Shown in pieces: positions 27,992-39,252 of a stretch of 64,000 bases of DNA. This DNA is from Thiothrix fructosivorans. Its GTDB lineage: Bacteria; Pseudomonadota; Gammaproteobacteria; Thiotrichales; Thiotrichaceae. The notes under the pieces were generated by a model that saw only the letters and a list, made by a program, of their open reading frames with translations, had not been told where the DNA came from and searched no databases. Location: contig NZ_JAFMPM010000007.1 of NCBI RefSeq assembly GCF_017349355.1, forward strand, positions 248,001-312,000. Direction: 5' to 3'. Every line of letters starts with the position of its first letter. Position 1 is the first letter of the stretch. Made by a program: the position numbers and the translations under genes.

Positions 27992-28079
27992 AACAATTTT
28001 TCATCCGTGTGCAGTATTTTTTGAAATTTCGTGGTCGTAATCGTTGGGCTAGATGATAACGTTAACAGGGGATTTAAGA

Positions 28080-29024
28080 ATGTATAAATTACTGGGGCTA
28101 CTCTGCTTCTTGCTATTGCACCTGCAACCCGCAAGCGCTGAAGACCTAACCATGCGTATTGTAAACGGTAATCCGGTGGGACAAAACGCATGGCCGTCCG
28201 TGGTTGCCATCAAAACCGCACGGGATGGGCAAATACTGTGCGGGGGCAACCTGATTCACCCGATGTGGGTACTCACCGCCGCGCATTGCATCAAAGGTGA
28301 AGCCGAAGGCTTGTATTATGAATACGGCTCACCGGATTTGATTACGTTCTCAGGGGCAACCGGGCTGGATTCACCGAATGGGCGACATATGCGCATCCAA
28401 CGTATCGTGGTTCACCCCGGCTACAATATGAGCAATGGCGTCAATGACCTCGCCTTGCTGATGCTGGAAGCACCACTAGAAGGGGCAACCATGCCAGTGT
28501 ATGCCGACAATCCACCGCCTGGAACACTTGCCACCGTCGTCGGTTGGGGTGCTCGCACTGCCAAAGCCAATAATGGCTATCCCGGCAATTACCCCAATCA
28601 AATGCAACAAGTCGCACTGCCCATTGTCCCGAATGAGGTGTGCAACGCGCCCAGCTCTTACGGCGGTAAAATCCAAGCCAGCATGTTGTGTGCAGGCTAT
28701 CCACAAGGCGGACGCGATGCCTGCGTCGGTGATAGTGGCGGCCCCTTGATGGTGCAACAGAACGGTGTCTACCGCCAGATTGGGATTGTTAGTCAGGGCG
28801 AAGGCTGCGCGATGCCCGGTAAGTACGGCATTTACACACGTGTTGCCAATTACGCAAGCTGGATTCAGCAATTTGCGCCGCCACCTTACGCACACGCACC
28901 TGTCACGCAATTGAGCAACCCCCGCGCCAATTATCCGGGCGGCGCAGGTATGGTTGACTTGAACTGGATCGGTTTGCTGATGCCTGCCCTGTGGGTGGTT
29001 AGGAAGAAGACTTCAGGAAACTAA
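28080..29024 (+). CDS. Secreted trypsin-like serine protease with GlyGly-CTERM-like tail
   Basis: A 314-residue S1-family protease with AGGGG upstream of the ATG at 28080. Signal peptide at residues 1-20, then the activation-like start RIVNGNPVGQNAWPSVVAI. The triad is intact: His69 in TAAHC, Asp123 in NDLALL, Ser219 in GDSGGPL. Asp213 six residues before Ser219 predicts cleavage after Lys/Arg. The C-terminus has GG at 287-288, a hydrophobic stretch at about 295-307 and RKK at 308-310. This matches the layout of GlyGly-CTERM sorting tails processed by rhombosortase. Its 3' end overlaps the next gene on the other strand by 26 bases. Confidence 0.88.
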   Translation: MYKLLGLLCFLLLHLQPASAEDLTMRIVNGNPVGQNAWPSVVAIKTARDGQILCGGNLIHPMWVLTAAHCIKGEAEGLYYEYGSPDLITFSGATGLDSPNGRHMRIQRIVVHPGYNMSNGVNDLALLMLEAPLEGATMPVYADNPPPGTLATVVGWGARTAKANNGYPGNYPNQMQQVALPIVPNEVCNAPSSYGGKIQASMLCAGYPQGGRDACVGDSGGPLMVQQNGVYRQIGIVSQGEGCAMPGKYGIYTRVANYASWIQQFAPPPYAHAPVTQLSNPRANYPGGAGMVDLNWIGLLMPALWVVRKKTSGN

Positions 29025-30417
29025 CGGTATTATCCAGTTCTACCTGCTTCAAGAGCAGCTTCTTCATGCCCCACGGTACAAATTGGAGCAGTGTGATGCC
29101 CGCGCTGCCCAATAGCAACATACTGCCCAAGATATTGCTCACCAATGCATCGGCAAGCAACAAATTGCCGATGCCCAGTACATCCAGCACAAAACGCAGC
29201 AAGTAAAACATCAAGGATGCCAGTAACAGAATGATCGACAAATGCAGTAACGCACCGCCCGTTTGATTTACCCACGACCAGCGTTGTCGCTCTTTTTCAG
29301 CAACTTGTTCGTAATGGCGCGAACGCAATTGCACTTCGCGAATAATGCGTTGTTCGGATGCGGCAAGAATACGATCACCGATTTGCTGTTCGCGCTGGCT
29401 CAAGGTGACATACGGCAAATGCGTCATGACGTGCTCGTGACGTTCCACCACTTCTTTGAATAATTCACCGGAATCAATTTGATCAGGCAGCGGCAAGCTC
29501 GCCAGCGCGTTCTGCTGCCAATTAGCGTGGACGTAATGCTGAATGCGTTGTACCCGCACGCTGCGTAAGTCGTCTAGCACCTGCATCAGCGCGGGCTTGC
29601 CAATAAAATCCGGTTCGACTTGTGCTTGCACGTAATACAACGAGGAACGCCCAACCACTTGCGCCAATTGCTGTGCAGCGGCTTGGGTATCACCAGCCGC
29701 TGCCAAATAACGCGACATTTCGTAGTGCACTTCCAAATCACCTTGCGCACTGTGCGGCACGACACTCAAGGCAATCTCAGCGGCTTTACCGAAGGCTTGC
29801 AAGCCGTACCACGCATCCGCCAAATGCCGCCGCGCAAAGTGTGCAAACGTGGGATTACTCGCTTGCGCTTGTTGTGCTGCCTTATCCAGATGAAACGTAG
29901 CTTCGGGTAATTTATCCAGTAAAAACAGATACAACCAACCCAACTCAAAATGCGCTCGGTAGTTCTGATCATTCACGGCTAAGGCATCTGTCAGCATCCG
30001 TTCCGCTAATGCCACGCGTTGCGGCGTATCTTGTGCAGAAACCACCAAGGCTTCGGAGAGCTGTTTGCTCGCAAAATCTGCGCCCATGCCCGCCCGATAC
30101 AAGGTGAAATTGCCTTGGCTTGCCGTCAGCAATTGCTTACGCAACTGTGCTTTATCGCGTGACAGCGCCGTGCTTTGCGTAAACAACGTATTGGCTTGCC
30201 ATGCCAACTGCGGGTGTAAACTCGGCAGAATCGCGGCGTTATCGCCTGCGGCTTGCAAGTTACCGCGCATTCCCACTGCCAGCAAACGCTCAATAGCGTG
30301 CGGCTGCATGGTCTGTAAGGCGCTCAAATATTCCAGATTCAGACGATGAAATACGTGATGTTGATGAGCAGGGTAAAAAATACCCTGCATCTGGCGAGCA
30401 ATGAATTCGTCAGACAT
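28999..30417 (-). CDS. Large TPR-type protein with C-terminal membrane anchor
   Basis: A 472-residue protein of unknown function. Residues about 130-280 contain helical repeats of TPR style (AHFELGWLYLFLLDKLPEAT, then RRHLADAWYGLQAFGKAAEI). Residues about 330-385 look like a coiled coil rich in R/E/Q (REQQIGDRILAASEQRIIRE). Two hydrophobic segments follow at about 390-415 and 425-450. The shape suggests an inner-membrane scaffold with a cytoplasmic repeat domain. It stands alone between a protease and hflK. No named family is recognised. Confidence 0.72.
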   Translation of the reverse strand: MSDEFIARQMQGIFYPAHQHHVFHRLNLEYLSALQTMQPHAIERLLAVGMRGNLQAAGDNAAILPSLHPQLAWQANTLFTQSTALSRDKAQLRKQLLTASQGNFTLYRAGMGADFASKQLSEALVVSAQDTPQRVALAERMLTDALAVNDQNYRAHFELGWLYLFLLDKLPEATFHLDKAAQQAQASNPTFAHFARRHLADAWYGLQAFGKAAEIALSVVPHSAQGDLEVHYEMSRYLAAAGDTQAAAQQLAQVVGRSSLYYVQAQVEPDFIGKPALMQVLDDLRSVRVQRIQHYVHANWQQNALASLPLPDQIDSGELFKEVVERHEHVMTHLPYVTLSQREQQIGDRILAASEQRIIREVQLRSRHYEQVAEKERQRWSWVNQTGGALLHLSIILLLASLMFYLLRFVLDVLGIGNLLLADALVSNILGSMLLLGSAGITLLQFVPWGMKKLLLKQVELDNTVSFLKSSS

Positions 30418-30652
30418 GCGGTGTGATCCAAAATAGTGACACTTAGGGTTGTGTTGGTCGATATTATAGCTGATCTTGCTTAAATACTATGATACCCATC
30501 ACGTTATTAATCAAATATACAATATTAATCATAAGTTTAATGTATAAAACTTTATGCGCCTTTCAACACCCTTTTTTAAAAGGTGAGTTGGGAACTGGCT
30601 TTCCGAATCTGTTATGCTTCGCGCTGGAATTTTTTCTGTTAGGAGCTGACAT

Positions 30653-31873
30653 ATGCCCTGGAACGAACCGGGTGGGAATCAACAAGATCCTTGGTCTGGC
30701 AAAAAGCGCGGATCAGGTGGCAATGATCCCGAAGAATTGATCCGTAAACTGAACCAACAACTCGGTAAATTGTTTGGTGGTTCGGGCGGTGGTAGCGGAT
30801 CGGATAATAACAGCGGTAAAGGCATTATTTTACTGGCAGGTTTACTGGTGATTGGCTGGTTGCTATCCGGCTTTTACACGGTTGATGCGCGGCAACAAGG
30901 CTTGGTCTTGCGGTTTGGCGCATATCAAGCCACCACAGGCGCAGGTTTACACTGGCGTTTGCCCTACCCTATCGAAACGGTAGAAGTGGTCGAAGTTGAG
31001 TTAAACCGCAGCGCTCAAGACCGCAGCACCATGCTCACCAAAGACGAAAATATCGTCGAAATTGCCGTGTCTGCCCAATATAAAGTGCGTAGTGCTGAAG
31101 AGTACGCGTTTAACGTCCTCAACCCTGACTCGATGTCCACCGCCGAATCCAGCGAAGGCACGTTGTACCAAGTCTTGCGCGGCACTACACGTGAAATTAT
31201 AGGGCGCAATGACATGGACTTCATCCTCAAAGAAGGACGGGCGCAAATTGCTGGTGACATCCAAAAGCAAATGCAACAAGTATTGGATAGCTACAAAATT
31301 GGTTTGCAAGTCATCACCGTCAACCTGACTTACGCGGAAGCCCCAGCAGAAGTCAAAGCAGCTTTCGATGAAGCCAACAAAGCGCGGGAAGATTCCAACC
31401 GTTACAAAAACGAAGCGGAAACCTATTCCAACCGCATCCTGCCTGAAGCACGCGGTGAAGCAGCACGGGTGAAAGCGCAATCCGAAGCGTACCGTCAAGA
31501 GACAGTTGCCAGAGCCGAAGGTGACGCAGCACGTTTCACCCAGTTGGTAGGCGAATACCGCAAAGCACCGGAGATTACCCGTGAACGCCTCTATTTGGAG
31601 ACGATGGAACAAGTGATGTCTTCCAGCCGCAAGGTCATGATCGACAGCAGCAATAGCAATAACCTGATGTACCTGCCGTTGGATCAACTCGGCATCAAAA
31701 CCGATGCAACCACGAGCGCCGCCACCGCTGCTGCTATGGCGACGCAAGCCGCACAAGCCGCCAACAACGGTGAAGTGCCTGCTGCTGCCCCTGCTACTAC
31801 TGCACCTGATGCCGCTGCCGTACCCAGCGATAGCGAGCCTAGCCGTCAACCTAACATTAGAGAGAGCCGCTAA
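30653..31873 (+). CDS. hflK: HflK, modulator of FtsH protease
   Basis: SPFH/band-7 inner-membrane protein that forms a large cage with HflC around FtsH. It has 406 residues with a Gly/Asn-rich cytoplasmic N-terminus (residues 1-60), one membrane segment (IILLAGLLVIGWLLSGFYTV), the band-7 domain (QGLVLRFGAYQ to about 250) and a long helical region with REDSNRYKNEAETYSNRILP. The last 60 residues are Ala/Thr/Pro-rich low complexity. AGGAG precedes the ATG. Its stop overlaps the hflC start by one base. Confidence 0.95.
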   Translation: MPWNEPGGNQQDPWSGKKRGSGGNDPEELIRKLNQQLGKLFGGSGGGSGSDNNSGKGIILLAGLLVIGWLLSGFYTVDARQQGLVLRFGAYQATTGAGLHWRLPYPIETVEVVEVELNRSAQDRSTMLTKDENIVEIAVSAQYKVRSAEEYAFNVLNPDSMSTAESSEGTLYQVLRGTTREIIGRNDMDFILKEGRAQIAGDIQKQMQQVLDSYKIGLQVITVNLTYAEAPAEVKAAFDEANKAREDSNRYKNEAETYSNRILPEARGEAARVKAQSEAYRQETVARAEGDAARFTQLVGEYRKAPEITRERLYLETMEQVMSSSRKVMIDSSNSNNLMYLPLDQLGIKTDATTSAATAAAMATQAAQAANNGEVPAAAPATTAPDAAAVPSDSEPSRQPNIRESR

Positions 31874-32742
31874 TGGAAATGAAAAATATAGTGGTCGGCG
31901 TGGTTGGCCTTGTTGCAGTGGTATTGGCGAATACGTTGTACACCGTCGATCAACGTGAAAAAGCCATTCTGTTCAAATTCCGTGAAATCGTGAATGCCGA
32001 TCTGCAACCGGGGCTACATTTCCGCCTGCCGTTTGTGAACACGGTCAGTAAATTTCCAGCACGTATCCAAACCCTCACCTCCAAACCGGAGCAATTCCTG
32101 ACGGGTGAGAAAAAGTACGTTACCGTGGATTTCTTCGTGAAATGGCGCATTCAAGACGTATCCGCGTTTTACCGCTCTACCGGCGGTGGGCGCATCGGTG
32201 ATGCCGAAAACCGTTTGGAACAGCTCATGAAAGACGGTCTGCGTAACGAATTCAGCCGTCGCACTATTGAACAGGCACTGTCGGCTGAACGTGGCAATAT
32301 CATGAAAGGCTTGGAAAGCAAGTCCAACGAAGTCGCTAAACAGCTCGGTATCGAAATCGTGGACGTGCGTGTCAGCCGTATCGACTTTCCCGATACCGTG
32401 AGCGATTCCGTGTACGAACGGATGCGCTCTGACCGCAAACGCGTTGCTCAAGACTTCCGTTCACGCGGTAAGGAAGAAGCCGCCAAAATCGAAGCCACTG
32501 CTGACCGTGAAGCCACGATTACTAAAGCGGAAGCTTACAAGGAATCGGAAACTATCCGAGGTGAGGGCGATGCTAAATCTGCCGACATCTATGCGCGTGC
32601 TTACCAACAGGATGCGGAATTCTACGCATTCTACCGTAGCTTAACGGCTTACCGTAATTCGATTGGTAAAAACGGCGACGTCATGGTACTAGAACCCAAC
32701 TCAGCGTTCTTCCGTTACTTCAAAAAACCAACAGCGCAGTAA
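31873..32742 (+). CDS. hflC: HflC, modulator of FtsH protease
   Basis: Partner of HflK, 289 residues. N-terminal membrane segment (NIVVGVVGLVAVVLANTLYT), the band-7 domain starting VDQREKAILFKFREIV, and a charged helical region with SRGKEEAAKIEATADREATI then GEGDAKSADIYARAY, all typical of HflC. The start overlaps the hflK stop (TAATG), indicating coupled translation and near-equal amounts for the hetero-oligomer. Confidence 0.96.
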   Translation: MEMKNIVVGVVGLVAVVLANTLYTVDQREKAILFKFREIVNADLQPGLHFRLPFVNTVSKFPARIQTLTSKPEQFLTGEKKYVTVDFFVKWRIQDVSAFYRSTGGGRIGDAENRLEQLMKDGLRNEFSRRTIEQALSAERGNIMKGLESKSNEVAKQLGIEIVDVRVSRIDFPDTVSDSVYERMRSDRKRVAQDFRSRGKEEAAKIEATADREATITKAEAYKESETIRGEGDAKSADIYARAYQQDAEFYAFYRSLTAYRNSIGKNGDVMVLEPNSAFFRYFKKPTAQ

Positions 32743-32751
32743 ACCCACCCT

Positions 32752-32946
32752 GTGGCGTTTAACTGGAACGATTTGCTCAATGCTATCGCCCTCCTGCTGA
32801 TACTGGAGGGGCTTATGCCATTCTTAAGCCCCTCCCGCCTCAAACAAGCCTACCGCGAATTGCTCGAATTACCGGACAAAACCTTACGAACCATTGGTCT
32901 GGTAGGTGTAATTGCTGGTATCCTACTGCTCTTTTTGACCGATTAG
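32752..32946 (+). CDS. DUF2065 (YjeT-type) small membrane protein
   Basis: A 64-residue inner-membrane protein with two hydrophobic segments: NDLLNAIALLLILEGLMPFL near the start and LVGVIAGILLLFLTD at the end. YRELLELPDKTLRTIGLVGV is the conserved DUF2065 middle. The start is GTG at 32752 with a poor ribosome site, so it may rely on coupling with hflC ten bases upstream. Its place between hflC and hisZ/purA is conserved in gammaproteobacteria. Function unknown. Confidence 0.88.
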   Translation: MAFNWNDLLNAIALLLILEGLMPFLSPSRLKQAYRELLELPDKTLRTIGLVGVIAGILLLFLTD

Positions 32947-32955
32947 CCACAAACC

Positions 32956-34143
32956 ATGCTGAATACTCACCAATATTGGGCACTTCCTGATGGCATCAGC
33001 GAAGCATTACCCGATGAAGCGGAAGCGCTGGAGCAATTACGCCGCCGCTTACTCGATCTTTACGCTACGTGGGGCTACCGTTTGGTCATGCCGCCACTGG
33101 TAGAATTCATGGAATCGCTGCGTACCGGGCATGGCACGCATCTGGATGTGCAAACCTTCAAGCTGACCGACCAGTTGAGCGGGCGCATGATGGGAGTACG
33201 TGCCGACATGACCCCGCAAATTGCGCGGATTGATGCCCACAAATTGCAAACCGAACAGCCGAATCGCCTATGCTACATGGGCACGGTATTGCGCACCCGC
33301 AGTTTCCACGACGGTTCACGTTCGCCCCTGCAAGTGGGTGCGGAACTGTTCGGTCACGCGGGGCTGGATAGCGATGTCGAGGTCATGGCCTTATTGCTGG
33401 AAACCCTGACACATTGCCAGATTCCCGACCTGTTGCTAGACATTGGTCACGTTGGCATTTTCCGCACACTCGCCCGCGAAGCTGGCTTTACCGCGCAACA
33501 GGAAAGCCATTTCTACGACATGCTGGTACGCAAATCGCTGCCGGAAATTGATGCTTGGCTCGCTACAGCCCACTTACCCGCCGACATCAGCATGTGCTTG
33601 CAGCAATTGCCACGCTTGAATGGTGGCGTGGACGTGTTGGATCAAGCCGCGTCCTTATTCACGAATGCGCATCCTGATGTGCAGAATGCACTCACCTATT
33701 TGCGCACTTTGACGGCACGGATTACCGCACACTTCCCCGCCTGCAAGATTCATGTTGATCTGGCTGAATTGAGTGGTTACGACTACCATACTGGCATTGT
33801 GTACGGTGTTTATACATCGGGCATAGGGCGAGAAGTCGCACGCGGCGGACGTTACGACGGCATCGGTGAAGCCTTTGGGCGCACCCGCCCTGCCACCGGT
33901 TTCAGCACCGATTTGCGTACCTTGGCAACGTTTGCCCTGCCACAGAAGCAACGTGCGAGCAACGCCAGTATTTTTGCCCCAGCGGTACAAGATGCGGCAC
34001 TGGAACAACTGATTCGGACATTGCGCAATCAACAGCAACGGGTTATCCGTGCGCTGAACGGGCAAACACATGACGCGGCAGCATTGGGTTGCAGCCAACA
34101 CATCATTCAGCAAGACGGTCACTGGAACGTCGTGGCTGTTTAA
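32956..34143 (+). CDS. hisZ: ATP phosphoribosyltransferase regulatory subunit
   Basis: HisRS-like paralogue that activates short-form HisG in the first step of histidine synthesis. It has 395 residues. The class-II synthetase-like core is seen in RLVMPPLVEFMESL, FKLTDQLSGRMMGVRADMTP and LCYMGTVLRTRS; the later TGIVYGVYTSGIGREVARGG is a histidine-binding-like motif. The C-terminal tRNA-binding domain of true HisRS is absent, as expected. HisG is not in this window. It lies nine bases after DUF2065. Confidence 0.94.
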   Translation: MLNTHQYWALPDGISEALPDEAEALEQLRRRLLDLYATWGYRLVMPPLVEFMESLRTGHGTHLDVQTFKLTDQLSGRMMGVRADMTPQIARIDAHKLQTEQPNRLCYMGTVLRTRSFHDGSRSPLQVGAELFGHAGLDSDVEVMALLLETLTHCQIPDLLLDIGHVGIFRTLAREAGFTAQQESHFYDMLVRKSLPEIDAWLATAHLPADISMCLQQLPRLNGGVDVLDQAASLFTNAHPDVQNALTYLRTLTARITAHFPACKIHVDLAELSGYDYHTGIVYGVYTSGIGREVARGGRYDGIGEAFGRTRPATGFSTDLRTLATFALPQKQRASNASIFAPAVQDAALEQLIRTLRNQQQRVIRALNGQTHDAAALGCSQHIIQQDGHWNVVAV

Positions 34144-34153
34144 TCTTTACTAA

Positions 34154-35478
<1,325 letters not shown>

Positions 35479-35479
<1 letters not shown>

Positions 35480-36237
35480 TGATGGAGATGGATGTTAGCC
35501 GTCGGTTTGGCGGCATCATCCGCACTTACGGTGAGGCGGCGTTTAACCGCTTCACTGTTGCGCATGTGTGCGTGATTGGTGTGGGTGGTGTGGGTTCTTG
35601 GGCGGTCGAAGCCTTGGCACGTAGCGGTATTGGCACACTCACGCTGATCGACCTCGATAACGTTGCCGAATCCAACATCAATCGCCAGTTAGCTGCGCTT
35701 GGCAGCACGCTTGGACGTGCCAAAATTGACGTATTGCGGGAACGTTGCCTCGATATTAATCCTGCTTGCCAATTACATCTCGTTGAAGATTTTGTCGACA
35801 AGGACAATCTTGCGAGCCTCATCAAACCCGAATTCGATTACGTGCTGGATTGCATCGACAATGCCCGCACCAAAGCGGCACTGATTGCGTATTGCCGCCG
35901 CAACAAAATCCGCTTAATTACCGCCGGTGGCGCGGGTGGGCAAAAAGACCCGACCAAAATCCGTCTAACCGATTTGACCAAAACCTTGCAAGACCCGTTA
36001 CTCTCCAAAGTGCGTAAGGAATTACGCCAGCATTACGGTTTCAGCAGCAATCCCAAACGCCGCTTTGACGTGCCTGCCGTGTGGTCGGAAGAAGCGATGA
36101 CTTTGCCTGAGCGGGCGGAGAGTGCAAGCGTGTGTGATTTGAGTTGCGCGGGGGGGATTGGCTCGGTGACAACGGTGACGGCGAGTTTTGCCTTGGTCGC
36201 AGTCAGCCACGTATTAGGCAAACTAGCAGCCCACTAA
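35479..36237 (+). CDS. tcdA: tRNA threonylcarbamoyladenosine dehydratase
   Basis: E1/ThiF-like enzyme that cyclises t6A37 to ct6A in tRNA. It has 252 residues, with the nucleotide loop VIGVGGVGSWAVEALARSGI, LTLIDLDNVAESNINRQ, and FDYVLDCIDNARTKAALIAY. RLITAGGAGGQKDPTKIRLT and SCAGGIGSVTTVTASFALVA near the end match TcdA/CsdL. The start overlaps the purA stop; ATGs at 35482 and 35488 are alternatives. Catalytic and tRNA specificity follow from the family. Confidence 0.94.
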
Positions 36238-36298
36238 ATCAACGAATCGCTTATTTCTGGTGTATTCTCTTCCATAGAAACCAGAGGAGGATTTCGCC

Positions 36299-37120
36299 AT
36301 GTCATCAACAGAAGAAACCAATAATAACACTCATGAATCTGAAGCCACAGCAAGCGTCCGCTTACGACCGTTTATTGCCCCCTGCCGCCAAATTTCCCCA
36401 ACTGCCCCCCTGCGCTGGCTGAAACAGGGTTTTCAGGATTTTAAGCAAGCGCCGCTCCTGAGCATGGCATACGGGGCGATCTTTATGCTCGCCAGTTGGC
36501 TGATTGCCTTGTGGTCATGGGAAGTGGGCAGTTTTACTATGCTCATCGTTTTGTTTGCAGCCTTTGTATTTCTTGGCCCCGCGCTGGCGATGGATTTGTA
36601 TTCCGTCAGTTGCCAACTGGATCGCGGCATGAAACCACGCATCGGGTTTTGCCTGACACAGGGCAGGAAACGTCTCGGCAATCAGATGGTGTTTGCTTTT
36701 GCCTTGTTGGTTATTTTCTTGGTCTGGGCGCGAGCCGCCGCCATCGTCAATATTTTTCTACCGATGGCACGAAGCCCTAATCCCTCGGAATTAATGACGT
36801 TTCTGATCATCGGCTCTGTGGTGGGTTTGCTGTTTACCTTGGTCGTTTACTGCGCTAGCGTGTTTTCCCTGCCTATGATCATGGATCGGGAGGTGGATGC
36901 GATTACCGCCGTGCTGAGCAGTGTTAATGCTGTTCTGAAAAACAAGGTTGCCATGTTGCTATGGGCGCTGATCATTTTGGGGTCGGTGTTGCTGGGCTTT
37001 CTGACACTGTTTCTCGCCTTTGTCGTCACCTTGCCAATCATTGGTTATGCCAGTTGGCGAGGTTATCGGGAAACCATTATCGGCGATGAATGGCAGCAAG
37101 ACCCGAATACAGCCGCCTGA
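36299..37120 (+). CDS. DUF2189 integral membrane protein
   Basis: A 273-residue protein with a hydrophilic N-terminus of about 45 residues, then six or so hydrophobic segments. WLKQGFQDFKQAPLLSMAYG followed by FVFLGPALAMDLYSVSCQLD and DREVDAITAVLSSVNAVLKN are the DUF2189 landmarks. GAGGAGG precedes the ATG. It stands alone downstream of tcdA. No biochemical function is known for the family. Confidence 0.86.
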   Translation: MSSTEETNNNTHESEATASVRLRPFIAPCRQISPTAPLRWLKQGFQDFKQAPLLSMAYGAIFMLASWLIALWSWEVGSFTMLIVLFAAFVFLGPALAMDLYSVSCQLDRGMKPRIGFCLTQGRKRLGNQMVFAFALLVIFLVWARAAAIVNIFLPMARSPNPSELMTFLIIGSVVGLLFTLVVYCASVFSLPMIMDREVDAITAVLSSVNAVLKNKVAMLLWALIILGSVLLGFLTLFLAFVVTLPIIGYASWRGYRETIIGDEWQQDPNTAA

Positions 37121-37291
37121 TCCGGGTCTTGTAACGTTAGGTTTTAGGCAAGGTCAGCCATGTGTTGGGAAGTTAGCGGAACGGGCGTGCGTGTGTAAAG
37201 AAATGTAACAATGCTTCATGATCTTGTCCTTTGGAACAAATAATGCTCACTGCTTTTTATTGAACATTGTTTATTCAAAGAGGAAATAGTC

Positions 37292-37528
37292 ATGACCGAC
37301 ATCCATTTACCATCATGGGCTAAAGTAGTGTTTGCTGTCGCATTAACCAGTATGTTCTTAGCTTCCTGCGGAGGAAGTTCGAGCAGTACGCTGACGACAG
37401 CGGGAGCGACCGCCACTGATACCACCACAGGAACAACGACAGCCGCTGCAATATCGACCCGTAGCTGGAAAGATGTGGCCTATGCCACTACTTCCAACAG
37501 TCAAAAACAGTTGCAACAGGCGACTTGA
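37292..37528 (+). CDS. Short lipoprotein ORF running into the kinase remnant
   Basis: A 78-residue ORF with GAGGAAA before the ATG. It has a lipoprotein signal: basic start, hydrophobic AKVVFAVALTSMFL, lipobox LASC at residues 24-27, then a Ser/Thr/Gly-rich linker. After about residue 70 the frame reads through DNA that in another frame encodes a HAMP domain, and it stops there. It is best read as the 5' end of a lipoprotein gene joined by deletion to a histidine-kinase remnant. It may still be exported. Confidence 0.55.
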   Translation: MTDIHLPSWAKVVFAVALTSMFLASCGGSSSSTLTTAGATATDTTTGTTTAAAISTRSWKDVAYATTSNSQKQLQQAT

Positions 37529-38146
37529 CCCGGCGCGTCGCGCAAGATATTGGAGCGCGGCGCGATGAATTGGCAGATTTGGGCAAAGGCTTTGATTACA
37601 TGGCGACACAACTGCAAAGCTTAGTGGAAAATCAACAACACCTGATGACATTACAACAACGGCTTTTACACGATGTTTCGCATGAGTTACGCTCACTACT
37701 CACACTGGCACGCCTAGAAGCCGGTGTATCAAGCGATATGGATGGCTTTGTGGACATACGCTTACTACTGCAAACATTGACGGCAAGCGTCGAGTTTGAA
37801 GCGCTTGCGCTACAACGGCGTATACAATTCATCCACGACTTACCCGATGAGGGTTATCTGATTCCGGGAAATGCCGAATTATTATATCGTGCTTTAGAAA
37901 ATTTGCTGCGCAATGCTATCCATCACACACCACCGATCAGCATGGTGCTATTGCGTGTATTGGGCTATGCTTCGCCCAAAGTTCTGAAAATTTATGTGGA
38001 AGATCAAGGTACCACCTCAGCACTCCGGCAAACAGCAATAGCCATGAAGGTTATGGTTTAGCGCCATTATTGCTCACCAAGGCAGCATTATTGCTAAAAA
38101 CCGTGCCAAAGGCGGTCTGGTCGTACAAATAATACTGCCTTGCTGA
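37510..38146 (+). pseudogene. Decayed sensor histidine kinase (CpxA-like)
   Basis: Reading from 37510 gives VATGDLTRRVAQDIGARRDE, a HAMP end without the preceding membrane segments. The phosphorylation box LLHDVSHELRS follows, but it joins directly to LLTLARLEAG, so about 40 residues of the dimerisation helices are missing. An ATPase N-box ENLLRNAIHHTPP follows, then VEDQG. After that the frame shifts: the expected C-terminus AIIAHQGSIIAKNRAKGGLV is found only in another frame, ending at 38146. N-terminal loss, an internal deletion and at least one frameshift mark it as non-functional. No response regulator gene is nearby. Confidence 0.82.
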
Positions 38147-38150
38147 ATGG

Positions 38151-38713
<563 letters not shown>

Positions 38714-38717
<4 letters not shown>

Positions 38718-39160
38718 TGACGCACTCCTACCCCGCCTTGGCGTTGGAACGGCACACTGATAAACGGCAATTTCACCGCCCCCGTTAAATCGTATTGCAG
38801 GCTACGCGTCTTCATCGCTTCGGGTGCGAGTTGCAGCAATTGCATGAAATCTAACTTGACGGGGATATTGATGGGCATTTCCTGACGTGCGCCAATACTC
38901 ATACCTTGATTTTGATCACCACTCGCAACCGGATGCCCGTTCAAGCTCAAACCGTATTGGATACCCTGCAAGGGAATCGGGAACGCATTGGGATTGGCAA
39001 CATTCAATGTCACCAAGGCAGTGCCTTGCGTCAGGGAAATATCCTGCAAGGAAATGTTTTCGATGGAAATTTTCGGTTGCTCGATGACACCGGGAACGCC
39101 ACTGGCGCAAGCTTGCAGCAGTACGGCGGCAGAGAATAGCGTTGGAATTCGTTTCAGCAT
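38714..39160 (-). CDS. LEA-14/WHy-domain lipoprotein
   Basis: A 148-residue probable lipoprotein. Signal [20 protein letters not shown] with lipobox LQAC (Cys18). The mature part ([20 protein letters not shown], then [20 protein letters not shown]) has the LEA type 2 (LEA-14/WHy) beta-sandwich pattern including the NPN motif. It is cotranscribed with dcd. The role of bacterial LEA2 lipoproteins is not settled; it is probably periplasmic and membrane-attached. Confidence 0.8.
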
Positions 39161-39199
39161 GGATTGTTCTTCATATAAAGGGACGTGCCGAATACTAAC

Positions 39200-39227
39200 A
39201 AAAAAGCCGTGGCAGATACCACGGCTT
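39200..39227 (-). terminator. Rho-independent terminator after mrp
   Basis: A perfect 9-base stem AAGCCGTGG / CCACGGCTT with a 6-base loop is followed by a T-run on the minus strand, 26 bases after the mrp stop. Confidence 0.9.
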
Positions 39228-39252
39228 AATTACGCTCTCAACGCACAACGTT

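Noticed and set aside
31001-31849. 282-codon minus-strand frame opposite hflK
   Set aside because: Shadow of hflK; translation is Cys/Phe/His-rich with no recognisable domain.
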